This document shows, piece by piece, positions 1 to 5,055 of a DNA stretch of 5,055 bases (position 1 is its first letter; each line of letters starts with the position of its first letter). Source of the DNA: Bacteroidia bacterium (GTDB taxonomy: Bacteria; Bacteroidota; Bacteroidia; Bacteroidales; UBA932); assembly GCA_025996715.1 (NCBI GenBank), contig BNTQ01000132.1, positions 1-5,055 of the forward strand. The letters are read 5' to 3'. The notes under the pieces are model-generated. The model searched no databases. It saw only the letters and a list, made by a program, of their open reading frames with translations, and was not told where the DNA came from. A program made the position numbers and the translations under genes.

Positions 1-194
1 GCGCGCTGATGCTTGAGAGCAGTAATAATACTCCTATTGTTGAGATTTACAGTATCAATGGAGTGTTACTACTTGAACTGCCCATTTTGCAGTTCAACTC
101 CGACAATACCGCTACTGTTGATGTATCTCGGCTAAGAGCAGGTATTTACTTTGTGAAAGTGGGCGATAATATATCTAAAGTGGTGGTGAAATAA
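1..194 (+). CDS. C-terminal end of a secreted protein with a T9SS type A sorting domain (5' end outside window)
   Basis: Sixty-three codons are visible and the frame is open through the left edge, so the ATG at position 9 is internal and not a real start. The fragment has the pattern of a type IX secretion C-terminal sorting domain: a VEIYSINGVLLLEL strand with the conserved Gly, a spacer, a VDVSRLRAGIYFVKV segment carrying the typical L-x-x-G-I-Y-x-V-K-V core, and a short basic tail ending KVVVK before TAA at 192-194. In Bacteroidota such domains direct proteins across the outer membrane and are usually cleaved at the surface. The function of the mature protein cannot be judged because its catalytic or adhesive part lies outside the window. 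The call of the domain is firm by pattern; no homology search was possible. Confidence 0.82.
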   Translation, partial: ALMLESSNNTPIVEIYSINGVLLLELPILQFNSDNTATVDVSRLRAGIYFVKVGDNISKVVVK

Positions 195-212
195 TGGAAA
201 ATGCATAATGGA

Positions 213-233
213 CATTATTTATTGTTCATTATT
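213..233. repeat. Degenerate heptanucleotide tandem repeat (three units)
   Basis: Three adjacent 7-nt units read cattatt, tattgtt, cattatt (213-219, 220-226, 227-233). They differ by one or two bases from the cattgtt units in the pyrB-pyrC spacer at 4729-4756. The tract is AT-rich and short, so low complexity is an alternative explanation. The exact 7-nt phase and the similarity to the second tract argue for the same repeat family. Confidence 0.45.
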
Positions 234-237
234 TTAC

Positions 238-245
238 TAACTTTG
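238..245 (+). promoter_or_regulatory. Candidate Bacteroidota -7 promoter element (TAACTTTG)
   Basis: The octamer taactttg matches TAnnTTTG, the -7 consensus of the primary sigma factor in Bacteroidota, and lies 81 bp before the permease ATG. Transcription would start near position 252, which places the 247-293 inverted repeat at the start of the leader. No TTTG or TTG was found at the usual 19-21 bp upstream (the region near 213-218 reads catta), so the call rests on one motif only. Confidence 0.35.
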
Positions 246-246
246 C

Positions 247-293
247 ATTCACAATCCGCAACATTACACTTTTCGCTGTTGCGGATTGTGAAT
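247..293. repeat. Perfect 17-bp inverted repeat in the intergenic spacer
   Basis: The left arm attcacaatccgcaaca (247-263) is the exact reverse complement of the right arm at 277-293, separated by a 13-nt loop (264-276). No T-tract follows on either strand, so it does not have the form of a Rho-independent terminator, although it could still act in transcript-end processing or Rho-dependent ending of the upstream gene. Other possibilities are a dispersed palindromic repeat (REP or MITE-like) or a leader hairpin controlling the permease gene. No second copy was found in this window. Confidence 0.8.
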
Positions 294-326
294 CTGTGCT
301 TGCGAGTGAAAATTTAGACACAAACC

Positions 327-3300
327 ATGAACATAACAACATCCAATATCGCCTTCTACCGCCGTTACTACAAACTGCTCGCCCTCGCCGTTGTGATAAT
401 GGTAGGCGTCATTGTGGGGAGTTTGGTAGTGGGAGAGTCCGTGCGCGCAACCTTAGTGCAGCGCGTACACGAGCGCTTGGGCAACACAGAAACCATAGTG
501 TTTGCCAACAATTCCTTTCTGCAAAGCGAGGTTACCAACAGTCCCATATTTGAAGACCAAGCCCAAGCCATCCTATTAACCAACGGTTTCATATCCGACA
601 ACGGCATGTTAATCCCAGTAATGGTATGGGGCATAGACGATGTAGGGGCAAACCTACGTGTTTGCCCCCCGACCCCGAACATGGACAACGTAGGGGCGAA
701 CCTACGTGTTTGCCCCCCCAACCCACGTGTTTGCCCCAATCTACCGGTTACCCCAAATAACATCCCGCAAGGCGGCGCAAAAATCAACGCAGCATTAGCA
801 CAAAACATAACATCACAAACCGAACTCGTCCTACGCCTACCCGCCACAGGCTTAGTCCCATCCGGCTCACTATTCGTAACCGACAACTACACCACCAGCG
901 CACGCTTCACCGTGTCGGGCATCATCGATGCAGCCAACGGCGGCAACCTAAGTTTGAAGAACGAGCAGACCATCCCTTACAATATCTTTGTGGGTCGCAC
1001 AGAGTTAGCGTCTATATTGGATATTGAGGATAAGGTCAATTTGATATTATGTGCCAAAGCGGTTTCATACGCCGACTTTTGCACAATATGGCGCCCTGCC
1101 TTGTCGGGCATAGATGTAAATACGCACGCCGCATGGATGGAAATCACCTCCGACCGCGTTTTCATTCAGGGTGATGCCGTGCAAGCGCTATACGACAATC
1201 ACCCCAACGCCAACCGCCTCTTTTCGTATTTGGTTAATTCCATCGATGCCAAAGGTCAATCCATTCCCTATTCATTTGCCACCGCCGCCGACCAATACCG
1301 AGGGCGCCCCTTGCAGGATGATGAATTTATTCTTTCGGATTATGCGGCAACGCGCATCGGTGCACAAGTGAATGACCCCATACGCATCACCTATTATCTA
1401 TCCAAAGATTTGAAGACGCTTGTGGTGGACACGCTCGACGGAGTGGTAAAGCAAATTGTGCCGCTCAGCGAACTCGTTGCCGATAAGACATTGAGCGCGA
1501 ACTTTCCCGGTCTGTCGGACGTCGAAAAGTGCACCGATTGGGACAGCGACCTGCCCATTGATATGAACCTGATTACCAAGCAAGACGAAGATTATTGGGC
1601 GTCATATCGAACCACACCCAAAATCATCATTCCATACCGCGCCGTGTATGAGAAATGGGGCAACGCCTACGGCAACGCCACCGCCCTACGCATCCCCATC
1701 GCAGACACACGCCGCGCCGCCTCTCTACAAGATGAACATCTAACACCGGCGATGTTTGGCATCCAAATCATCCAACCCAAAGCAGCAGGATTGAATGCAG
1801 CCCGCAGTGGTGTTGATTTCTCGTCGCTCTTCCTCTCGTTAGGATTCTTCATTATCCTATCGGCAATACTGCTAATGCTCGTCCCCCTTGCAGAAATGAT
1901 ATACGTGCGGTGCAACGAGATCGCCCTGTACGCTGCATTGGGCTACACCCGCCAACGCATTGTGGGGCTGCTTTGGCGCGAGTCCGCACCTGTCGTGCTC
2001 ATCGCCTCGTTCATAGGCATTGTCGCGGGATTGCTATACACTTGGCTAATACTGCTGTTGTTGGGAAGCCTTTGGCAGGGCGCAACCCACACCGGCGGAT
2101 TTGTTTTGTTCCCAAGTGCAGCAACAGTTCTCATTGGATTTGTGGCAGGCATTGCCATTGCTTTGATTACGCTGTGGATAAGTCTAAGGTTCAAGGTTGC
2201 AAGGTTCAAGTTGCAAGTTAAACCCAAGACCCGCAACTTGAAATCCGCCACCTTAACATTAAAGTCTCTCCTTTGGGCAAACTTGTACGCCAATCGTAGG
2301 CGAGCACTACTATCCTTCTTCACCTTGACCGCAGGTGTGCTCATCGTCTTTTCGGTAGGATTGAATCGGCGCGGCTTTGCCGACAATGCGCAGTTGGCAA
2401 GCGGCACAGGCGGCTATTCGTTGTGGTGCGAGAGCAGCGTCCCCATCTATCACAATATGTCCACGCCTGAGGGACGCAAGAAGTTAGCATTAACCGACTT
2501 GCCCCAAGACGCTCGCATCATCCAAATGACCCGCTACGGCGCCGATGATGCAAGTTGTCTGAACTTGAATAAAGTATCGCAACCAACAGTCTTGGGCGTG
2601 GATATGAACTTACTGCCAACAACAGATTTCGCGATAGAAAGGCATATTTATCCCAACAAAGAAACGGTCTTTGCATCCTTGCAAACCGCCGCCGATTCTG
2701 TTTACCCCGTGCTGATTGACGAGACAGTGCTAATGTGGGGTTTGATGTTGCAATTGGGCGACACCATTTCGTACAAAAGCAGCACCGGCAAACGAATTTA
2801 CCTGCGTTTGGCAGGCACGCTAAAGAACTCCATTTTTCAAGGCAGTGTGTTGATGGATAAGACACTATTTTCCAATATATGGGGCGAAATCACAGGCAGC
2901 GAAATAGCATTGGTAAAGGTCAAAGACACGGAAACGGAGGCAACCCGACGACTTTTGTCGCAGGCATTAAACGAATACGGCGTGCGGGTAACGCCCACTG
3001 CGCAACGCTTGAAAGAGTTTAACAGCGTTACAGATGCTTACCTCAACATCTTCTTGACCCTCGGCGGATTGGGTTTGCTGCTGGGAATTATGTGTTTTAT
3101 TATCGTCATTCGCAAAGACCTCCTTGCACGCAAAGAACAAATTTCAATCTACCGTGCATTGGGATTTACCGATAAAAGAATAGCGCAAATGTTGGTTCGC
3201 GAAAATCGCATTGTACCGCTTTGCGCTATTGTAGTCGGAGTTGTGGGGTCATTGGCAGGTGCCGTTTCCGGCTTAGCAAACGTCAGCATTTGGATTTGGC

Positions 3301-3398
3301 TCACAACGCTCGTATTAACCGTTTTGCTAATCTTGTCTGTGGTTGTTTTTATTCGGTTTTTGGTTTCGAGTTTAATGGAAACCTCTAAACATTATTAA
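327..3398 (+). CDS. FtsX/LolC-type ABC transporter permease with two tandem units, 1023 aa
   Basis: This is an inner-membrane permease of the MacB/FtsX (type VII ABC) superfamily. Members use a cytoplasmic ATPase to drive conformational work on the periplasmic side, such as lipoprotein or lipid handling or efflux. Helix 1 is at about 16-36, followed by the family-like GESVRATLVQRVHERLG and an extracytoplasmic domain to about 500. Helices 2-4 are at about 501-524, 553-581 and 598-620. The second unit repeats the plan: helix 5 about 659-678, domain to about 900, helices 6-8 about 903-927, 961-982 and 986-1012. Matching coupling-helix segments, EIALYAALGYTRQRI (531-545) and QISIYRALGFTDKRI (938-952), confirm internal duplication. 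A TAG in frame at 315-317 makes ATG 327 the first possible start; there is no Shine-Dalgarno. No ATPase gene is adjacent and the substrate is unknown. Two repeat-derived segments lie in frame (residues 106-137 and about 621-632). Confidence 0.9.
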   Translation: MNITTSNIAFYRRYYKLLALAVVIMVGVIVGSLVVGESVRATLVQRVHERLGNTETIVFANNSFLQSEVTNSPIFEDQAQAILLTNGFISDNGMLIPVMVWGIDDVGANLRVCPPTPNMDNVGANLRVCPPNPRVCPNLPVTPNNIPQGGAKINAALAQNITSQTELVLRLPATGLVPSGSLFVTDNYTTSARFTVSGIIDAANGGNLSLKNEQTIPYNIFVGRTELASILDIEDKVNLILCAKAVSYADFCTIWRPALSGIDVNTHAAWMEITSDRVFIQGDAVQALYDNHPNANRLFSYLVNSIDAKGQSIPYSFATAADQYRGRPLQDDEFILSDYAATRIGAQVNDPIRITYYLSKDLKTLVVDTLDGVVKQIVPLSELVADKTLSANFPGLSDVEKCTDWDSDLPIDMNLITKQDEDYWASYRTTPKIIIPYRAVYEKWGNAYGNATALRIPIADTRRAASLQDEHLTPAMFGIQIIQPKAAGLNAARSGVDFSSLFLSLGFFIILSAILLMLVPLAEMIYVRCNEIALYAALGYTRQRIVGLLWRESAPVVLIASFIGIVAGLLYTWLILLLLGSLWQGATHTGGFVLFPSAATVLIGFVAGIAIALITLWISLRFKVARFKLQVKPKTRNLKSATLTLKSLLWANLYANRRRALLSFFTLTAGVLIVFSVGLNRRGFADNAQLASGTGGYSLWCESSVPIYHNMSTPEGRKKLALTDLPQDARIIQMTRYGADDASCLNLNKVSQPTVLGVDMNLLPTTDFAIERHIYPNKETVFASLQTAADSVYPVLIDETVLMWGLMLQLGDTISYKSSTGKRIYLRLAGTLKNSIFQGSVLMDKTLFSNIWGEITGSEIALVKVKDTETEATRRLLSQALNEYGVRVTPTAQRLKEFNSVTDAYLNIFLTLGGLGLLLGIMCFIIVIRKDLLARKEQISIYRALGFTDKRIAQMLVRENRIVPLCAIVVGVVGSLAGAVSGLANVSIWIWLTTLVLTVLLILSVVVFIRFLVSSLMETSKHY
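642..737. repeat. Palindromic repeat element, 2.5 copies, in frame inside the permease gene
   Basis: Copy 1 begins at 642 (gtaggggcaaacctacgtg, then tttgcccc) and copy 2 at 690, 48 bp apart; a right-half-only third copy, acgtgtttgcccc, lies at 725-737, 21 bp after the same segment of copy 2. Copy 1 forms a perfect 9-bp stem (645-653 with 660-668) around a 6-nt loop; copy 2 forms the same stem with one G-T pair (693-701 with 708-716). Both spacings are multiples of three, so all copies are read in one frame, giving VGANLRVCP at residues 106-114 and 122-130 and RVCP again at 134-137. The segment interrupts the first extracytoplasmic domain between a WGIDD strand and IPQGGAKIN. From memory it resembles dispersed 'gtaggggcgaacc' repeats of other bacterial genomes; this was not checked. 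Confidence 0.85.
2186..2242. repeat. Heptad-type direct repeat with a small inverted repeat, in frame inside the permease gene
   Basis: Units of about 7 nt follow each other: aaggttc, aaggttgc, aaggttc, aagttgc, aagtt (2186-2219). Taken as a larger unit, aaggttcaaggttgc (2186-2200) is followed by aaggttcaagttgc (2201-2214). In addition, ttcaagttgc at 2205-2214 is the perfect reverse complement of gcaacttgaa at 2233-2242, with an 18-nt spacer. The tract encodes R-F-K-V-A-R-F-K-L-Q-V-K (residues 621-632), a basic cytoplasmic linker right after helix 4 that joins the two permease units. A repetitive amphipathic linker selected at protein level is the alternative. Confidence 0.65.
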
Positions 3399-3413
3399 CC
3401 CGAATTGTTTGAC

Positions 3414-4682
3414 CTACCATCTCTCTCTTTCCACTCCATCCACTATGGTATGGGTAATAAGCCCTGTGAGTGTCCATCCGATAAAAAGGCTGTTTTTACT
3501 TTTTGAATGCAACCTATCGGCAGCCACCGTGTAGGTTGGGTTGAGGTCGGCAATGGCGATGTCAGCCGCCGCGCCCTCTTTGAGTTCGCCTGTGCCGATG
3601 CCCATTAGTTTGGCAGGGTTGGCACTCATCAAACGCGAAAGTTGAGGCAAGGTGAGAATGCCGGTTTGCACCAACTTTGTGTAAGCCAATGCAAACGCCG
3701 TTTCAAAGCCCACTGTGCCAAAAGGCGCAAGGTCAAATTCTCTGTTTTTTTCGTTGGCACTGTGCGGCGCGTGGTCGGTGGCAATGGCATCTATGGTGCC
3801 GTCGGCAAGCCCGCGCAATATCGCCTGCACATCAGCATCCTCGCGCAACGGAGGATTAATTTTGGCATTGGGATTGTACGACAACACTTCTTTGTCCGTT
3901 GCCGAAAAATAATGAGGGCAGGTTTCGCACGAAACTTGTGCACCGCGCTGTTTGGCTTGCCTAATGAGTTCCACGCTGTTTTGTGTGCTCACGTGAGCAA
4001 TGTGTACGCGCGTGCCCACCGTTTCGGCCAAAATAATGTCGCGTGCCACTTGCACTTCTTCGGCAGCGCGTGAAATGCCCTTAAGCCCCGCTATGGTTGC
4101 GTTTAAGCCATCATTAACTACTCCGCCATCGGATATATTTTTATCTTCGCAATGCGAAATAATGAGCGCATCAATGCCCGATGCGTACTTCAATGCCAAA
4201 AACATTACGTTGCCATTATCAACAGGGCAGCCGTCGTCCGAAAATGCTACTGCTCCTGCCATTTTCATCTTCCCAATTTCGGCCAATTCTGCGCCCTTTT
4301 GTCCTTTGGTAATTGCGCCAATGGGATAAACTTTTGCATAGTTGGATTCGCGCCCTCTGTCTTTGACATAGCGCACAAGAGCGGCGCAATCCAACACCGG
4401 CGTGGTGTTGGGCATACAGCAAACCGCCGTAAATCCTCCGTGCAAGGCAGCACGCGCGCCGCTGGTGATGTCCTCTTTGCTCTCTTGCCCAGGCTCGCGC
4501 AGGTGGCAGTGCATATCCACAAAACCGGGCAGCACCGTTAGTCCTGCGGCATCAATCACCTTGGCAGCAGCCTCGTTGATGTTGGGTGCTATTTTGGCAA
4601 TCACACCATCTTTGACCAAAATGTCAAGTCGTCGGGTGTCGTCAGCAAGCACCACTGTCCCGTTTTTTATGAGTAAATCCAT
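3414..4682 (-). CDS. pyrC: Dihydroorotase, class I, 422 aa
   Basis: This enzyme reversibly cyclises N-carbamoyl-L-aspartate to L-dihydroorotate, the third step of de novo pyrimidine synthesis, in the cytoplasm. The amidohydrolase fold is recognisable from the N-terminal DLLIKNGTVV strand and GFVDMHCHLREPG (residues 53-65). By alignment with the known class I enzyme of Aquifex, the zinc ligands are H58, H60, D150 (FSDDG), H177 (ISHCED), H230 (HIAHVS) and catalytic D303 (ATDHAPH), all present. R62 and N92 of MPNTTP fit the substrate-binding positions. The length of 422 residues is normal for the class. It is complete, starts at the ATG at 4682-4680 without a Shine-Dalgarno, and ends in TAG 15 bp from the convergent permease stop. 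pyrB lies 72 bp upstream on the same strand, consistent with an operon. The intact active site speaks against the inactive PyrC-like subunits known from some ATCase complexes, and the REPG and DHAPH motifs favour DHOase over allantoinase. Confidence 0.96.
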   Translation of the reverse strand: MDLLIKNGTVVLADDTRRLDILVKDGVIAKIAPNINEAAAKVIDAAGLTVLPGFVDMHCHLREPGQESKEDITSGARAALHGGFTAVCCMPNTTPVLDCAALVRYVKDRGRESNYAKVYPIGAITKGQKGAELAEIGKMKMAGAVAFSDDGCPVDNGNVMFLALKYASGIDALIISHCEDKNISDGGVVNDGLNATIAGLKGISRAAEEVQVARDIILAETVGTRVHIAHVSTQNSVELIRQAKQRGAQVSCETCPHYFSATDKEVLSYNPNAKINPPLREDADVQAILRGLADGTIDAIATDHAPHSANEKNREFDLAPFGTVGFETAFALAYTKLVQTGILTLPQLSRLMSANPAKLMGIGTGELKEGAAADIAIADLNPTYTVAADRLHSKSKNSLFIGWTLTGLITHTIVDGVERERW

Positions 4683-4688
4683 AGATAA

Positions 4689-4716
4689 GTTTCAGGTTTC
4701 AAGTTTCAGGTTTCAA
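4689..4716. repeat. Heptanucleotide tandem repeat A between pyrB and pyrC
   Basis: The 14-nt unit gtttcaggtttcaa occurs twice without a mismatch (4689-4702 and 4703-4716). Each unit is itself a pair of heptamers, gtttcag and gtttcaa, so the tract is four 7-nt units. It begins only 6 bp before the pyrC start codon and would occupy most of the pyrC leader. Read on the coding strand it is a TTGAAAC/CTGAAAC series. Confidence 0.85.
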
Positions 4717-4721
4717 AAATA
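4714..4721 (-). promoter_or_regulatory. Candidate -7 element (TATTTTTG) upstream of pyrC
   Basis: On the minus strand, 4721-4714 reads tatttttg, a match to the Bacteroidota -7 consensus TAnnTTTG, with the pyrC start about 32 bp downstream. The upstream region on that strand consists of AACAATG units and lacks a TTTG at the -33 position. An AT-rich spacer makes a chance match likely, so an internal pyrC promoter is only a possibility and co-transcription with pyrB remains the simpler view. Confidence 0.22.
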
Positions 4722-4728
4722 CTTTTTT

Positions 4729-4756
4729 CATTGTTCATTGTTCATTGTTAATTGTT
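4729..4756. repeat. Heptanucleotide tandem repeat B, running into the pyrB stop codon
   Basis: Three exact cattgtt units (4729-4735, 4736-4742, 4743-4749) are followed by a one-mismatch unit, aattgtt (4750-4756). The last unit overlaps two of the three bases of the pyrB TAA stop (4757-4755). A run of six T (4723-4728) lies on the pyrC side. The units are near-identical to the degenerate heptamers at 213-233. Confidence 0.85.
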
Positions 4757-5055
4757 ATTTCAGCATATCCAGCACCGCCATCCTCACCGCTACGCCATTG
4801 GTAACTTGTTCCAATATCACGCTCGATTTGCAATCCACCGAGGCGGAACTCATTTCTACGCCGCGATTGACAGGTCCCGGATGCATTAGCAAAACGTTGC
4901 CTGCAGCCTTTTGCACACGCTCCTCGTTGATGCCATAGAGGGCAGCATACTCGCCCACCGATGGAAACATTCCGCTTTGCTGCCGCTCGGTTTGAATGCG
5001 CAAACCCATTATTACATTGGCATCCACAACGGCTTCGTCTATACTATTTGCCACG
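4755..5055 (-). CDS. pyrB: Aspartate carbamoyltransferase catalytic chain, C-terminal third (5' end outside window)
   Basis: This enzyme joins carbamoyl phosphate and L-aspartate to carbamoyl aspartate, the committed step of pyrimidine synthesis and the source of the PyrC substrate. About 99 of the roughly 300 residues are visible, representing most of the aspartate-binding domain. Diagnostic features are LRIQTER, carrying the R-x-Q pair of the mobile aspartate-binding loop, FPSVGEYAALYG, then MHPGPVNRGVE (the HPxP active-site loop) and the C-terminal SVILEQVTNGVAVRMAVLDML helix. The HPGPVNRG form is that of ATCases related to Bacillus and Thermus rather than the HPLPRVDEI form of Escherichia coli, and no pyrI lies downstream. 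The frame is open at the window edge; the GTG at 5054-5052 is internal. Ornithine carbamoyltransferase is excluded by the HPGPVNRG loop and the pyrC neighbour. Confidence 0.95.
   Translation of the reverse strand, partial: VANSIDEAVVDANVIMGLRIQTERQQSGMFPSVGEYAALYGINEERVQKAAGNVLLMHPGPVNRGVEMSSASVDCKSSVILEQVTNGVAVRMAVLDMLK

Noticed and set aside
9..194. A complete 61-residue small gene starting at ATG 9
   Set aside because: The frame is open to the left edge and the content is a sorting domain that normally ends a much longer secreted protein.
247..293. Inverted repeat as a Rho-independent terminator of the T9SS gene
   Set aside because: The stem is strong, but the base run after it (ctgtgcttgcg) has no T-tract, and the flank on the other strand (gcaaagttag) has none either.
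642..737. Repeats as a small CRISPR array
   Set aside because: There are only two full copies, the spacer between them is about 20 nt and itself GC-rich, and the whole tract is read in frame within a continuous 1023-codon gene.
368..886. 172-codon open frame on the minus strand as a gene
   Set aside because: It lies wholly inside the permease gene. Its repeated GGQTRRFAP peptides are the reverse reading of the palindromic element, and no domain pattern is seen.
1943..2407. 154-codon minus-strand open frame
   Set aside because: It is antisense to membrane helices and the linker of the permease, and its translation shows no recognisable motif.
3399..3413. Bidirectional terminator between the convergent permease and pyrC genes
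   Set aside because: The gap is only 15 bp and neither it nor the adjoining gene ends show a clear hairpin with a T-tract. Any terminator would have to overlap coding sequence.
4402..4938. 178-codon plus-strand open frame across pyrC, the spacer and pyrB
   Set aside because: It runs antisense through two well-supported genes and the tandem repeats, and its translation is a low-complexity Ser/Thr-rich shadow.

Overview
The window looks like chromosomal DNA from a member of the Bacteroidota, probably an uncultured Bacteroidales-type lineage. The evidence is a C-terminal domain of the type IX secretion (T9SS) sorting type at the left edge, matches to the Bacteroidota -7 promoter motif TAnnTTTG, no Shine-Dalgarno sequences before the starts, and short intergenic repeats with a 7-nt period. 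The taxon is inferred from these traits; no marker gene is present.

Layout: positions 1-194 hold the last 63 codons of a secreted protein ending in a T9SS type A sorting domain. Positions 195-326 are a spacer with degenerate 7-nt repeats, a candidate -7 element and a perfect 17-bp inverted repeat. Positions 327-3398 encode a 1023-residue FtsX/LolC-type ABC transporter permease made of two tandem units, each with one membrane helix, a large extracytoplasmic domain and three more helices. After a 15-bp gap, two genes run convergently on the minus strand: pyrC (3414-4682, class I dihydroorotase, complete) and, upstream of it, the C-terminal third of pyrB (4755-5055, aspartate carbamoyltransferase, cut by the window end). 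The 72-bp spacer between pyrB and pyrC is almost filled by two different heptanucleotide tandem repeats.

PyrB and PyrC catalyse consecutive steps of de novo pyrimidine synthesis (carbamoyl aspartate formation, then ring closure to dihydroorotate), so the minus-strand pair forms a pathway unit. The permease lacks an ATPase partner within the window, and its substrate cannot be read from sequence.

The most unusual content is inside the permease gene. Two unrelated intergenic-style repeats sit in frame within it. One is a GC-rich palindromic element present in two and a half copies at 642-737, which adds about 36 residues with repeated VGANLRVCP peptides to the first extracytoplasmic domain. 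The other is a heptad-type direct repeat at 2186-2219, which forms a basic linker between the two halves. This resembles in-frame colonisation of a protein gene by mobile palindromic repeats, as known for Rickettsia palindromic elements. No new enzyme system or defence system is visible.
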